Source: Pseudidiomarina marina (GTDB taxonomy: Bacteria; Pseudomonadota; Gammaproteobacteria; Enterobacterales; Alteromonadaceae). From it: a DNA stretch of 64,000 bases. Where the stretch lies: assembly GCF_003987045.1 (NCBI RefSeq), contig NZ_PIPZ01000002.1:186001-250000 (forward strand), read 5' to 3'. This document shows positions 29,600 to 40,413 of this stretch, piece after piece. The notes beneath the pieces are model-generated. The model made no database searches. It had not been told where the DNA came from and was given only the letters and a program-made list of their open reading frames with translations. Position numbers and translations under genes: made by a program. Within the stretch, counting starts at the first letter, position 1. Every line of letters begins with the position of its first letter.

Positions 29600-31069
29600 T
29601 TACATCATTACCACATCAAACTGCTCTTGGTTGTACAACGGCTCCACGAGCACTTTGACTTGCTTGCCAATAAAAACCTCGAGCTCTGCCAAGGCATGCG
29701 ACTCTTCATTTAAGAGCATGTCCGCTACGGCTGTTGAGGCATAAACCATAAAGTGGTCGGCTGCATAGGCGCGGTTGACTCGAACAATTTCGCGCATCAC
29801 TTCGTAACACACCGTTTCAACCGTCTTCATTGAGCCACGTCCACCACATACCGGACACTCTGAGCATAGTACATGCTCTAGGCTTTCGCGGGTGCGCTTA
29901 CGCGTCATTTCCACCAAGCCAAGCGATGTAAAACCGTTTATCGAGGTTTTGGCACGGTCTTTCCCGAGCGCCTGTTCCAAACTATGCAGCACACGGCGAC
30001 GGTGATCGGCATTTTGCATATCAATAAAATCGATAATGATAATACCGCCCAAGTTGCGTAAACGTAGTTGGCGAGCAATTGCTTGAGTCGCTTCAATATT
30101 GGTATTGAAAATAGTTTCTTCGAGGTTGCGATGACCGACAAAGCCGCCAGTGTTGATATCAATCGTCGTCATCGCTTCGGTTTGGTCGATAATTATCGAG
30201 CCGCCTGACTTCAATTCCACCTTTCGGTCGAGCGCCCGCTGAACTTCATTCTCGACATCAAACAAGTCGAAAATCGGCCGCTCCCCCGCATAATATTCCA
30301 ACGCATTGCTTAACTCTGGAATAAATTCTTTCACAAATTCACTCAACAAGTCGAAGGTGACGCGCGAATCGACCCGAATTCGTTCAATTTGCTCACCGAC
30401 GAAATCTCTCAGGATTCGACACGAGAGATTGAGATCTTCGTATACCAAACCGATATTGCGCATGCCTTTACGACGCTTTTGAATGGTATCCCACAGGCGT
30501 CGTAAAAACTTGGCATCACGCTGCAATTCATCGTCGCTCGCGCCTTCAGCTGCGGTGCGAACAATAAACCCACCCTCGTCATCGCAATAGGGCATCGCCG
30601 CTTGCTTCAGTCGGTTCCGTTCTTTTTCATCTTCAATGCGTTGTGAAATACCCACATGTGGTGATTGCGGCATCAGTACCATGTAGCGAGAAGGAATCGT
30701 AATATCAGTAGTTAACCGAGCGCCTTTAGTACCGAGTGGGTCTTTGACTACTTGCACTAATATTTTTTGGCCAGGACGCACCAATTGCGCAATATCTGCA
30801 GCAGGCATGGTACCCCGAGCAATTCCCTCAGCTTGTTCAAGTTGCGTGACGATATCTGACGCATGTAAAAATGCCGCTTTATCTAAACCAATATCAATAA
30901 ATGCCGCTTGCATGCCAGGCAGCACACGTGACACTTTTCCGACATAAATATTGCCGACTAAGCCACGCTTCGCTTGGCGCTCGATATGAATTTCTTGCAA
31001 AATACCGTTTTCAATCAGCGCAACGCGAGTTTCGGTGGGCGTGACGTTCATTAAAATTTCTGCACTCAT
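29600..31069 (-). CDS. rng: Ribonuclease G
   Basis: RNase E/G family endonuclease, processing 16S rRNA 5' ends and some mRNAs. It is 489 aa, the RNase G length without the RNase E scaffold tail. The S1 domain is at about 37-130 (GNIYVGKVSRVLPGMQAAFI), the catalytic DNase I-like part contains TIDINTGGFVG and IIIIDFIDM, and the zinc-link is CSECPVCGG. Its ATG overlaps the maf stop (ATGA). Confidence 0.95.
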   Translation of the reverse strand: MSAEILMNVTPTETRVALIENGILQEIHIERQAKRGLVGNIYVGKVSRVLPGMQAAFIDIGLDKAAFLHASDIVTQLEQAEGIARGTMPAADIAQLVRPGQKILVQVVKDPLGTKGARLTTDITIPSRYMVLMPQSPHVGISQRIEDEKERNRLKQAAMPYCDDEGGFIVRTAAEGASDDELQRDAKFLRRLWDTIQKRRKGMRNIGLVYEDLNLSCRILRDFVGEQIERIRVDSRVTFDLLSEFVKEFIPELSNALEYYAGERPIFDLFDVENEVQRALDRKVELKSGGSIIIDQTEAMTTIDINTGGFVGHRNLEETIFNTNIEATQAIARQLRLRNLGGIIIIDFIDMQNADHRRRVLHSLEQALGKDRAKTSINGFTSLGLVEMTRKRTRESLEHVLCSECPVCGGRGSMKTVETVCYEVMREIVRVNRAYAADHFMVYASTAVADMLLNEESHALAELEVFIGKQVKVLVEPLYNQEQFDVVMM

Positions 31070-31641
31070 ACGCGCCCCTCAATGGTTTGAATAAGATGTT
31101 CCGTTTCATACATCGGTAAACCAACTACGGCAAAATAACTGCCGTTAAGATGTGTCACGAATTTTGATGCACGCCCTTGGATACCATAACCACCGGCTTT
31201 ATCTTGCGGCTCACCTGATTGCCAATAGTGGTCGATGTCCTCGTCGCTAAGCTCTTTAAAAGTGACCTCAGCTTGGCTGATTACCACTTTTTCCTTGGCG
31301 CCTAGCACCGCAGCAACGGCGGTGATTGCAAAATGGCTGCGCCCCGATAAGCGTCTCATCATGGCAACAAAGTGCTCGAAATTGCGCGGCTTCTCGAGAA
31401 CCTCGTCGTCACAAACGACAATCGTGTCAGCGCCCAACACAAGGCTGTTCGGCTGCGCTAGTTTAGCCCCAGCACGCGCCTTCGTTAGCGCTAAACGTTG
31501 CACATAACTCGTTGCCGACTCATTCGCAGCGCGTTCTTCTGGTACATTTGGTATCACCACTGAAAACGGTCTGTCGAGTAGTTTAAGTAACTCTTGGCGA
31601 CGCGGAGAGCCCGAAGCTAATACAAGTTCATTAGCGAACAA
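31066..31641 (-). CDS. maf: Maf-type nucleoside triphosphate pyrophosphatase (YhdE)
   Basis: Maf/HAM1-like pyrophosphatase acting on dTTP/UTP-type nucleotides; the YhdE subgroup is inferred from the mreD-maf-rng context. It is 191 aa, with VLASGSPRRQELLKLL at the N-terminus and the acidic residue motif LGADTIVVCDDEVLEKP. The start is TTG at 31641, supported by GGAGG seven bases upstream; no in-frame ATG exists near it. It overlaps mreD by 11 bases. Confidence 0.92.
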   Translation of the reverse strand: MFANELVLASGSPRRQELLKLLDRPFSVVIPNVPEERAANESATSYVQRLALTKARAGAKLAQPNSLVLGADTIVVCDDEVLEKPRNFEHFVAMMRRLSGRSHFAITAVAAVLGAKEKVVISQAEVTFKELSDEDIDHYWQSGEPQDKAGGYGIQGRASKFVTHLNGSYFAVVGLPMYETEHLIQTIEGRV

Positions 31642-32113
31642 GGTAATGCCTCCGGTATTTCCGCAAAATTAAGTATACCCACGGCCAGGCGATAGCTGAC
31701 GAAAGTACCGGATATAAATAAGCAAAATTGAAAACTGCATCGTTGAGCACGTGCTCAAGCTCGTAAACGATAACCCGCTTCACGAGGATTAAAACCGCCA
31801 CCACGAATGCTTGTTGGGTAAAGGAATAATTGCGAATACGTTGAAAATGACGAATTGCTGGATAAGCCATAATCAATAAGGCGGTTGCATAAATGCCAAA
31901 AACCGAGCCCATGAGAATATCAGCAATCAGCCCAAGCACGAGCACTGTGCCCATACCGACACGGTGTGGTAGCGCCATCACCCAGTAAATAATGACCAAG
32001 CTGAGCCAATCTGGCCGCCATGCTTCAAGAAACGTTGGCATTGGCATAACCATCAAAACCAAAGCAACAAGATAACTGACAAGAAGCGGTAATAAACCGG
32101 ATTTAATCCACAT
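31631..32113 (-). CDS. mreD: Rod shape-determining protein MreD
   Basis: Inner-membrane subunit of the Rod complex. The start at 32113 (MWIKSGLLPLLVSYLVALVL) gives 160 aa with about five membrane helices, the family norm. GGGGG lies 6 bases upstream. The frame extends upstream inside mreC but only as a shadow. It overlaps mreC by 11 bases and maf by 11 bases. Confidence 0.92.
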   Translation of the reverse strand: MWIKSGLLPLLVSYLVALVLMVMPMPTFLEAWRPDWLSLVIIYWVMALPHRVGMGTVLVLGLIADILMGSVFGIYATALLIMAYPAIRHFQRIRNYSFTQQAFVVAVLILVKRVIVYELEHVLNDAVFNFAYLYPVLSSAIAWPWVYLILRKYRRHYLVR

Positions 32114-32975
32114 TATCAGCCCCCTTCGTATCGTCGTAAACCGGTTGCTCCGTTGCACTAGGCGGCCAAAGGAGTAACACCGTACGAATACGATCGAGTT
32201 GTGCAAAAGGTCGCGCTGTAACGCGGGCATACTGTAGCCGCTCATTACGGTCAATCTGGGTAATTTCGGCAACGGGGTAGCCTTCTGGATAAACACCACC
32301 AAGCCCCGATGACATTAATTTGTCACCCACTTCAAGTTCACTTGAATGTGGAATAAACATTAATTCCAGACGTTGCAAATCGCCGGTGCCTCGCGCTAAC
32401 ACGCGAATGTCGTTGCGCTCTGCTCGCAATGGCAACGCATGGCTCTGATCGGAAATCAGTAAAACACGAGCGGTGCCGCGCCCGACACTCATCACCTGAC
32501 CCAAAATACCGCGATTATCCAGTACCGGTTGACCTTCATAAACGCCGTTGACACTACCTTTATTGATCACAACTTGGTGTGAAAATGGGTCGGTTGCTAC
32601 GGCGACAACTTCCGCCGCCATGCGTCGACTTGCTTGGCGAATATCTGAACCTAATAATTGACGTAGTCTGTCATTCTCATTTTCTAAGAAGTTGAGTCGC
32701 TGCACGGCCATTTGCAATTCTTGCAGCTCTTGTTTTAAGGCTTTGTTTTCTTCGCGCAATGTGGTGCGAGTTGTGGATAAGTAAACCAAGCGATCGAGCA
32801 CTTGCTCAGGTAACACGGCAAGATATTGAACGGGAGCAACAAGGGTCGATAAAAACGAACGCACCGGCTGCATGGTGTTCAGCCGGTGGTCGAGAAACAT
32901 CAACGTACCGGCGCATAATAGCGCCAATACGAGTCGTGTAAGAAGGGTTGGCCCTCGTTCAAAAAGCGACTTCAT
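32103..32975 (-). CDS. mreC: Rod shape-determining protein MreC
   Basis: Bitopic scaffold of the elongasome in the periplasm, linking MreB to the wall synthases. It is 290 aa: membrane helix at about 10-28, coiled coil at about 70-108, then the MreC beta domain with AEVVAVATDPFSHQVVINKG and the conserved MSSGLGGVYPEGYPVAEI. It follows mreB by 8 bases. Confidence 0.95.
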   Translation of the reverse strand: MKSLFERGPTLLTRLVLALLCAGTLMFLDHRLNTMQPVRSFLSTLVAPVQYLAVLPEQVLDRLVYLSTTRTTLREENKALKQELQELQMAVQRLNFLENENDRLRQLLGSDIRQASRRMAAEVVAVATDPFSHQVVINKGSVNGVYEGQPVLDNRGILGQVMSVGRGTARVLLISDQSHALPLRAERNDIRVLARGTGDLQRLELMFIPHSSELEVGDKLMSSGLGGVYPEGYPVAEITQIDRNERLQYARVTARPFAQLDRIRTVLLLWPPSATEQPVYDDTKGADNVD

Positions 32976-32983
32976 AATGTCGC

Positions 32984-34120
<1,137 letters not shown>

Positions 34121-34639
34121 TTAACTGCAACTTCCCACTCGTATGTACCCTTGGCTTTGAACGCAAACACTGCGAGCATTCGCGCCATTTATTTGTAATT
34201 CTACTGCACTTTGACCGCAGTTCTCGGCAGTGGTTGCATGCCCCGTTGAAACCGGACACCCTAGCGCATTGAACCGAAACCCCGTCGCTGCGTTTGGCAA
34301 GGCAGAAACTATCGACAAGGTGTTTTCAGCAGGCAGGGCAACAATACGCGCGTTATCAACGGGTTGGCCACAGTCGTACGGTATCACTTCGGCGCTATTT
34401 AATGTCACGCCATAACACCGATTGACAACATCCTGCATGGCTTGCTGCTGTTGTAAACGCAACAAGCTTAAAAGTTGACGTTCGGTTACAACCTGATCGA
34501 CGCTACCCGAACCAAAAATTCGAGGGCCTGCAGTTACGGCCAAAATACCGACCAATACAATAACAATAATCAGCTCAACAAGCGTGAAACCTTGCTGATT
34601 ATTTACAATTACACGGTGCCTTGTCGGACGTAATAGCAT
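34121..34639 (-). CDS. mshC: MSHA minor pilin MshC (prepilin-like)
   Basis: Type IV prepilin, 172 aa. A 17-residue basic leader ends in Gly and is followed by FTLVELIIVIVLVGILAVTA, giving the cleavage site G/F and the key Glu5 of the mature pilin. The C-terminal half holds six or more cysteines (RCYG, YDCG, LGCP, ENCG, SVCV, GSCS), compatible with disulfide bonds. MshC is assigned because it lies between mreB and mshD; a generic GspH/minor pilin label would also fit. It is divergent from mshD. Confidence 0.75.
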   Translation of the reverse strand: MLLRPTRHRVIVNNQQGFTLVELIIVIVLVGILAVTAGPRIFGSGSVDQVVTERQLLSLLRLQQQQAMQDVVNRCYGVTLNSAEVIPYDCGQPVDNARIVALPAENTLSIVSALPNAATGFRFNALGCPVSTGHATTAENCGQSAVELQINGANARSVCVQSQGYIRVGSCS

Positions 34640-34767
34640 GATTTCGTCAGCTCTTTGTCGTTAATCATTTTGGGCGAACAATTTATGCAGTGTAAACGAA
34701 AAAAGTGTAGTATACAGAACAATATATCAACAAATTATAAGAAAAGTAGAAGCCTCGGAGCTTAGCT

Positions 34768-35328
34768 ATGCCTCGAATGTCGATCACGCAACGGCCAAGT
34801 CACTCAAAACAACGTGGTTTCACGTTGATTGAGATTATTATTGGCATTGTGGTTTTGGGCATTTCGATAGTGCTCCTAACCGTATTGCTGTTTCCTCAAG
34901 CGCAACGTAGCGCCGAACCAATCCTACAACAACGAGCTGCCGCTTTGGGGCAAGCTTTTATCGATGAAATTAGCGGAAAATCATTTGATGAAAATAGTGA
35001 TCGCCAGGGTGGTTTAGTTCGTTGTGGCGAGGGTACAACAACTTGTACCGCCCCAGCCGCTCTAGGCCCTGATAGCGAAACACGTGACACCTTCGATGAT
35101 GTTGATGATTACCATCAACTCGAATTAACCGCACCAACTTTACAAGACGCCTTGGGTGACGATATTGCTGGCCGCTACGTCGGTTTCACCTATGCCATTG
35201 ACGTGTGCTATAGCGATAATTTAGGCGTATGCCAATCAACCATTACTGCGTTTAAACGTATTCGCGTCACCGTCTCTACATCGTTTGGCCAAGACTTTGT
35301 TTTTACCTCACTGCGAGGTAATTACTAA
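34768..35328 (+). CDS. mshD: MSHA minor pilin MshD
   Basis: Prepilin-like protein, 186 aa, with a 17-residue leader ending QRG/FTLIEIIIGIVVLGISIV. After the hydrophobic helix the acidic body contains ALGQAFIDEISGKSFDENSD, which fits MshD/PilV-type minor pilins. GGAG lies 8 bases before the ATG. Its stop shares a base with the mshO start (TAATG). It begins a plus-strand block opposite to the rest of the msh locus. Confidence 0.8.
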   Translation: MPRMSITQRPSHSKQRGFTLIEIIIGIVVLGISIVLLTVLLFPQAQRSAEPILQQRAAALGQAFIDEISGKSFDENSDRQGGLVRCGEGTTTCTAPAALGPDSETRDTFDDVDDYHQLELTAPTLQDALGDDIAGRYVGFTYAIDVCYSDNLGVCQSTITAFKRIRVTVSTSFGQDFVFTSLRGNY

Positions 35329-36170
35329 TGATAAATTATCAGCATAGATCTCGTGGCTTTACACTGGTCGAACTCGTTATCGTGATTGTGTTACTCGCTC
35401 TTACCGGGCTATTTGTGTTTAATTACCTCGGATTCGGTGCACAGATTTTTCGCGACACCACTGAACGTGATCAACTCGTCTCACAATCACGGTTTGCCTT
35501 AAATCGCTTAACGAGTGAGCTGCGCAATGCTGTTCCCCGCAGTGTTCGTGTAAGCGTTGCCGACAGTCAACGTTGCATTGAATTTATGCCGATACTGGCG
35601 AGTAGTCAGTATGTACGCATTCCGCGCCCAGGCCCTCCTTCAGTGTCAAATGTCCCCTTCACAGCCATTGCGCCAACCACACTTGATGGATTAGTCGGCG
35701 GCTATTTGTTGGTATATGCCACTACCACACAGCATATTTATGGCAATGCTACGCAGCGTCGAAAAGAGGTAACCGGCGTTACGCCGCCGGTTGATAATCT
35801 CGTTGATATCAGTTATTCGCCGAACACATTTTTCGTTACCGACAGTCCTGTACGACGCTACTACATCGGCGGCATGCCAATCAGCTGGTGCTACGACGAA
35901 ACCAGTCGCGGGTTGTATCGATTTGAAGGCTATGGTCGATTGAATAACCAGCCCTCTTTCGCTGACCTACAATTATCAACGGCGACAAGTGCCGAACTTA
36001 TGGCCGAAAATATCTATAATGACCTCAATAACAGTGAGTTCCCATTTAAAGTGTTTGAGGCAACGCTCTACAGAAACAGTTTGATTCAGTTTGATTGGCG
36101 CTTCCGTCGTGATGCGGCACAAGAACCGCTCGAGATTTTACACGAGGTGTATATACCGAATGTTCCGTAA
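35328..36170 (+). CDS. mshO: MSHA minor pilin MshO
   Basis: Prepilin-like protein of the PilW/GspJ group, 280 aa. The leader MINYQHRSRG is cleaved before FTLVELVIVIVLLALTGLFV. The body has SRFALNRLTSELRNAVPRSV, typical of MshO/PilW proteins near the helix end. It overlaps mshD by one base and mshP by 11 bases. Confidence 0.8.
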   Translation: MINYQHRSRGFTLVELVIVIVLLALTGLFVFNYLGFGAQIFRDTTERDQLVSQSRFALNRLTSELRNAVPRSVRVSVADSQRCIEFMPILASSQYVRIPRPGPPSVSNVPFTAIAPTTLDGLVGGYLLVYATTTQHIYGNATQRRKEVTGVTPPVDNLVDISYSPNTFFVTDSPVRRYYIGGMPISWCYDETSRGLYRFEGYGRLNNQPSFADLQLSTATSAELMAENIYNDLNNSEFPFKVFEATLYRNSLIQFDWRFRRDAAQEPLEILHEVYIPNVP

Positions 36171-36630
36171 TCGACTGCAAACCTCAGTTTATCGACAACG
36201 TGGCGCCGCACTGGCTGTTGCGGTGTTTATTATTGTTGTAATGAGCCTGATCGGCATGGCCATGGTACGTATTTTAGGCGACGCCACATCGGCTACGGTT
36301 AGCGAAGTACTTGGAGCTCGCGCCCAAGCCGCAGCTCGTAGCGGCGCAGAAACGTTATTGGTCGATTTGTTTCCACTTAATTCAAGCAACGCCGACGAGA
36401 CGATTTGTCCGGAACGAACGAGCAGCGAACCCACCTCCGTAGTGATTCAATCCAGTTTCTCGGTTGACGGACTCGCTAATTGCTCAACAACCGTTTACTG
36501 CGACCAAGCTGAGTTATCGGCGCCCTATTCTGGTATACATTTTCGTATTCTTGCACAAGGTAGCTGTGGTGCTGGCGATTTAACGTATTCAAAGGAAATT
36601 ATGTTGGAGGCAAGTGATGGGGTTTATTAA
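36160..36630 (+). CDS. mshP: MSHA biogenesis protein MshP
   Basis: PilX/MshP-type protein, 156 aa from the ATG at 36160, which lies inside the end of mshO. One hydrophobic helix follows RQRGAALAVAVFIIVVMSLI (residues about 11-31), starting without a canonical FTLIE. The helix is followed by the family-like ARAQAAARSGAETLL. The frame is open further upstream but the family part begins here. It overlaps mshQ by 14 bases. Confidence 0.8.
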   Translation: MFRNRLQTSVYRQRGAALAVAVFIIVVMSLIGMAMVRILGDATSATVSEVLGARAQAAARSGAETLLVDLFPLNSSNADETICPERTSSEPTSVVIQSSFSVDGLANCSTTVYCDQAELSAPYSGIHFRILAQGSCGAGDLTYSKEIMLEASDGVY

Positions 36631-39600
36631 ATCAGTCATCCTAGCAATCGCATTGTTGCCCGCGCTCGCCTTCGCCAATTGGACCCTCCCTGATGACGCA
36701 GTGAATAACGTCGGTGACTTCGCCGGATGCAGCTTCGATGGGGGACAGACTGTTACCTGTAATAGTGACATCACGCTCACCACTGTCGATGCAACATTAA
36801 GCCTCACACAGAATCTTAACTTGGTGATAAATGGCGCATTTACCACCGCTGATGGCATCACGATTAATCCGAATAATAGTTATGTTCTAAACATACAGTT
36901 GGGCAGTAGTAACTTTCTCATGAGCGGTGATAATGCCGTCATCAATGCGAATATTTCCGCCGCGAATATTACCGTTAGTGGATTGGAAACGATTGTGAAT
37001 GGCGATTTAAACGCCCTCGCAAATGTTTCCGTTGCGTCTGGGCCAACCATTAATGGCGATATTATAGCTGGCGGCAGCGTCTCAAATAGCGGTCTGATTA
37101 ACGGCAAGGTGACGACAGCGGGTAACTTCGTTAATAATTCAGGCGCTGTCCTTAGCGGACGCGTCGATGCGTCAGGTAGCGTGCAGAATAACGGTACTGT
37201 TACTTCCAATATTGATGCTGTAGGAGCAGTCACCAACAGTAGTGGCGCAACAGCTGGCAGTATTAACGCCAGCAGTCCGGTGGTGAACGACGGAACCGTA
37301 CTAGGGTATATCAATGCGCCCAGCGTTAGTGGTACCGGTACGGCGCCATATACTTGTAGCATTAATTCTTATGTTGGCCCGTGCCCCGGCGCGCAGGATC
37401 CCGAATACGACTACTGTAGTGAAGTGACACTATTAACCTCGTATGGCGTTGTAGGAAGCGGGGGATTCACCTTTGGCAATGGTTCTGAGATTAACGGTAA
37501 TCCCATCGATGGCACCGGAAACACACCGACACCTATTGGGCAAGTTGATACTGTTGACTTGGAGTATCCGCCACTTGATCCATTGATTTTCCCGACGTTT
37601 AGTGGTGGAGCAGATTTAAATATTAGTAAGAAAAACGATCCGAGTGACATTCCCGCCGGCACTTACGGCACAATCAATGTCGCAGGCGGCAATAATGGTA
37701 ATTTTCTTGGCGGCACTTACTATATTGATCGATTAGAAGTTGGCGCAACAGGGAGCGGAACCGGTATTACACTTGGCCCTGGCGATTACTTTATTCGCGA
37801 AATTGTTTTTCATTCAGGTATCTATGTAAATACCACCAGCGCTGGACCAGCTCGATTGTTTATCGAAACCGGAATTGGCCAAACCAATGCCAACCAGCTC
37901 GAAATTAATAGCGGCGGCTCAGCGTCGAATCTTCAAATTTATCTTTACGAAGGTGCGACGATATCATTGGGTAACGGTAATATGGGTGGCAATAAGGATA
38001 CACTCAACTTTAACGGCACCATATATGGCCCATTCCCCGACAACGATATAACCTTAGGCAACAATAATACGCTACAAGGCAGTATTCTAACTGCTGGAAC
38101 CATTGACGTTGGTACCGATACGGTCTTCAATTACAGTCCGGAAGTACAAGCTGAAGTCACGGCATCGTTAGGCTGTGCGCCGGTCGATTCCGAAGTACAT
38201 CATTACCGTCTCCTCCACCCACAAGTATTGGTTAGTTGTTACTCGGCAGCTATCGAGGTGATCGCTTGCGCTGATGAAACGTGCTCAGCCACTTATGATG
38301 ACCCTGTTACAATTACCGTGAGTTCGAGCGATGCAGACAGTGTCTGGCAAGGCGGTTCTCTCGACTCAACCACAGATGCCGATGCTAACCTATTATTTAG
38401 TAACGGCACTGGTGGCAGTGGCCTGCGTAATATTAATGGTGGAGCGGCAGCATTAACGCTAAGTAATGCCTCACCCACAGCGGTTGAAGCGACGCAGTGT
38501 TACGACAGCAGTGGCACAGTAGCCACCAGTTGTGAAGTAACGTTCAACACCGCCGGTTTAATCATTACCGATATCGATGGCGCTAGCCCATTGCCTGCAA
38601 CCTTCGCAGGAAATGATTTACCTGCAGCTTTACGCGCGGTTGAAACCAATACCACGACAGGTGCTTGCGAAGCGCGATTATCCGGCACTCATACCGTGAA
38701 CTTAGGCATGCAGTGTTTGAATCCGGGCACGTGTCAACCGGGACAATCACTGACAATTGACGGTCAAGCTATTGGCCTCAATGCTGCTGGAAGCAACACC
38801 AACACCCAAGCACTTGCGCTAACTTTTGATGCGACGGGCCGCGTTGAAAATGATTTGGTGGTCAATTATTCCGACGTAGGCCAGATTCGATTATTTGCCT
38901 CACTGCCACTAACGGAAGCACCATCGGCGTCCAATCCGGCTATTAGCGATCCCGATATTGAACTTGTGGGCACCAGTATCAATGACTTTGTAGTAAAACC
39001 GCACACATTAGTGACACGCGCCCTCGACGATGCTGGTGATTTATGGACCAGCACGACAGCAACGGGGCCAGGATTTACCGCCGCGGCAGCGCCGTTTAGT
39101 ATGGTTGTCCAGTCGCTAAACGCTGCTGGCAATCCAACGCCTAACTTCGGCCTAGAATCGACTTCTGCGGGAGTACAAGTCCAATTTCATTCTATGGCTT
39201 ATCCAACCCCCGCAGATATCGATAGCAATGGCTCTCAATTGACCTTGAACAACCCTTTTGTCATTGATCCAACCTATCCTGGAGCGAAGCGCACATCTGG
39301 GGCAATTTGGAAGGAAGTTGGCACCGTCAACTTAACGGCTCGCTTAAGCGGCGACAACTATCTTGGCGCCGGTGACGCATTCTCGCGTCCTCCAAGCCCC
39401 ATCGGTCGTTTTTATCCGAGTCGCTTCACCGTTTCAGCGGCGAACGTAGTCAATGCTTGTAGCGGCTTCAGTTATATGGGACAAGATGCCATTGAAGTCA
39501 CCTACACCGTTCAAGCGTTAAATCAACTGGATGAAGTGACGAAAAACTACGCCAATTCCGGTGGTGTACTCTACAGCGATACTGCGACGGTTCAAATGCG

Positions 39601-40330
39601 CGCCGCCAGTTTAACTCCTGTTGATGATATTGGTGATGAGTTTTATAACCGCCTCGATTTCTTGCCTCAAACCACTTGGTTAGCGGGCGAACTTACTTTT
39701 GCAAGCTCGGCCGTATCATTTAACCGCCGAGTAGATAATGAGCCCGACGGCCCCTACCCTGATCTCCAGCTTGGTTTGCAGTTGCTCGATCCCAGCACAG
39801 ATGCCCGCAATTTCGCGGCCGCCGATCAGTCGATGACCGTCCAGAACGATCCGGCACTGACGTTGCCATCAACCGCCGTGCCAATTGGCGGCTTACTCGA
39901 GCTTCGTTACGGTCGAATGAGACTTGAGAATATCTTCGGCCCCGAAAATGAAGATTTACCGATTGTGATGTACAACGAATACTTTGATGGCAACCGCTTT
40001 GTCCTCAATGATATTGATTCATGTACCACGGTAACCGCCGCAAATCTTAATATCATCGATAATCCAGACGCGATCGATACCGTTGCCGATCAGCTGACGG
40101 GTCCAATTACGTTCAGTAACGGTGAATTGATCTACGGCGACTTGTTCTGGCTTGCGCCCAATGCACCAAATAACTTCGGTGACTTTATCTTCGAATATCA
40201 AGCTGACTCATGGTTGCGTTATGAGTGGGGTCACGATGCAGCTGAAATAAACGAGAATCCACGAGCCACGGCGGGCTTCGGTCAGTACCGCGGTAATGAC
40301 CGCGTCATCTTCTGGATGGAAAGACAGTAG
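36617..40330 (+). CDS. mshQ: MSHA biogenesis protein MshQ with beta-helix-like N-terminal half
   Basis: Very large secreted protein of the MSHA locus, 1237 aa. GGAGG six bases upstream selects the ATG at 36617 over the GTG just before it. Residues 1-20 are a Sec signal peptide (ending ALAFA). Residues about 90-235 are a run of short repeats (NGDI, NSGLINGKV, NNSGAVLSGRV, NNGTVTSNI) like a beta-solenoid or bactofilin-like fold. A second Gly/Asn-rich beta region follows (about 290-510). From about 523 (EVHHYRLLHPQVLVSCYSAA) to the end is the DUF6701-type MshQ domain with many Cys. The function within the pilus is unknown; surface or tip adhesion is inference. Confidence 0.82.
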   Translation: MGFIKSVILAIALLPALAFANWTLPDDAVNNVGDFAGCSFDGGQTVTCNSDITLTTVDATLSLTQNLNLVINGAFTTADGITINPNNSYVLNIQLGSSNFLMSGDNAVINANISAANITVSGLETIVNGDLNALANVSVASGPTINGDIIAGGSVSNSGLINGKVTTAGNFVNNSGAVLSGRVDASGSVQNNGTVTSNIDAVGAVTNSSGATAGSINASSPVVNDGTVLGYINAPSVSGTGTAPYTCSINSYVGPCPGAQDPEYDYCSEVTLLTSYGVVGSGGFTFGNGSEINGNPIDGTGNTPTPIGQVDTVDLEYPPLDPLIFPTFSGGADLNISKKNDPSDIPAGTYGTINVAGGNNGNFLGGTYYIDRLEVGATGSGTGITLGPGDYFIREIVFHSGIYVNTTSAGPARLFIETGIGQTNANQLEINSGGSASNLQIYLYEGATISLGNGNMGGNKDTLNFNGTIYGPFPDNDITLGNNNTLQGSILTAGTIDVGTDTVFNYSPEVQAEVTASLGCAPVDSEVHHYRLLHPQVLVSCYSAAIEVIACADETCSATYDDPVTITVSSSDADSVWQGGSLDSTTDADANLLFSNGTGGSGLRNINGGAAALTLSNASPTAVEATQCYDSSGTVATSCEVTFNTAGLIITDIDGASPLPATFAGNDLPAALRAVETNTTTGACEARLSGTHTVNLGMQCLNPGTCQPGQSLTIDGQAIGLNAAGSNTNTQALALTFDATGRVENDLVVNYSDVGQIRLFASLPLTEAPSASNPAISDPDIELVGTSINDFVVKPHTLVTRALDDAGDLWTSTTATGPGFTAAAAPFSMVVQSLNAAGNPTPNFGLESTSAGVQVQFHSMAYPTPADIDSNGSQLTLNNPFVIDPTYPGAKRTSGAIWKEVGTVNLTARLSGDNYLGAGDAFSRPPSPIGRFYPSRFTVSAANVVNACSGFSYMGQDAIEVTYTVQALNQLDEVTKNYANSGGVLYSDTATVQMRAASLTPVDDIGDEFYNRLDFLPQTTWLAGELTFASSAVSFNRRVDNEPDGPYPDLQLGLQLLDPSTDARNFAAADQSMTVQNDPALTLPSTAVPIGGLLELRYGRMRLENIFGPENEDLPIVMYNEYFDGNRFVLNDIDSCTTVTAANLNIIDNPDAIDTVADQLTGPITFSNGELIYGDLFWLAPNAPNNFGDFIFEYQADSWLRYEWGHDAAEINENPRATAGFGQYRGNDRVIFWMERQ

Positions 40331-40382
40331 CCCGGCGTTTCACGCCGAGTGGCGGTAGCTCGGCGTTCTACGCCGAGTGGCG
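40327..40382. repeat. Tandem REP-like palindromic units
   Basis: Two direct 28-base units (40327-40354 and 40355-40382) match at 25 of 28 positions. Each begins GTAGCYCGGCGT and contains a GC-rich hairpin (CGGCGT / ACGCCG). The mshQ stop codon TAG (40328-40330) lies within the first unit. A further small hairpin, GGCGC/GCGCC, follows. This resembles repetitive extragenic palindromes and may act as a terminator of mshQ. Confidence 0.7.
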
Positions 40383-40413
40383 CGAAGCGCCGTTAATCTG
40401 GAGCTCAAATACG

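Noticed and set aside
34640-34767. Sigma54 promoter before mshD
   Set aside because: No TGGCAC-N5-TTGCA-like motif was found in the mshC/mshD gap although rpoN is encoded in the window.
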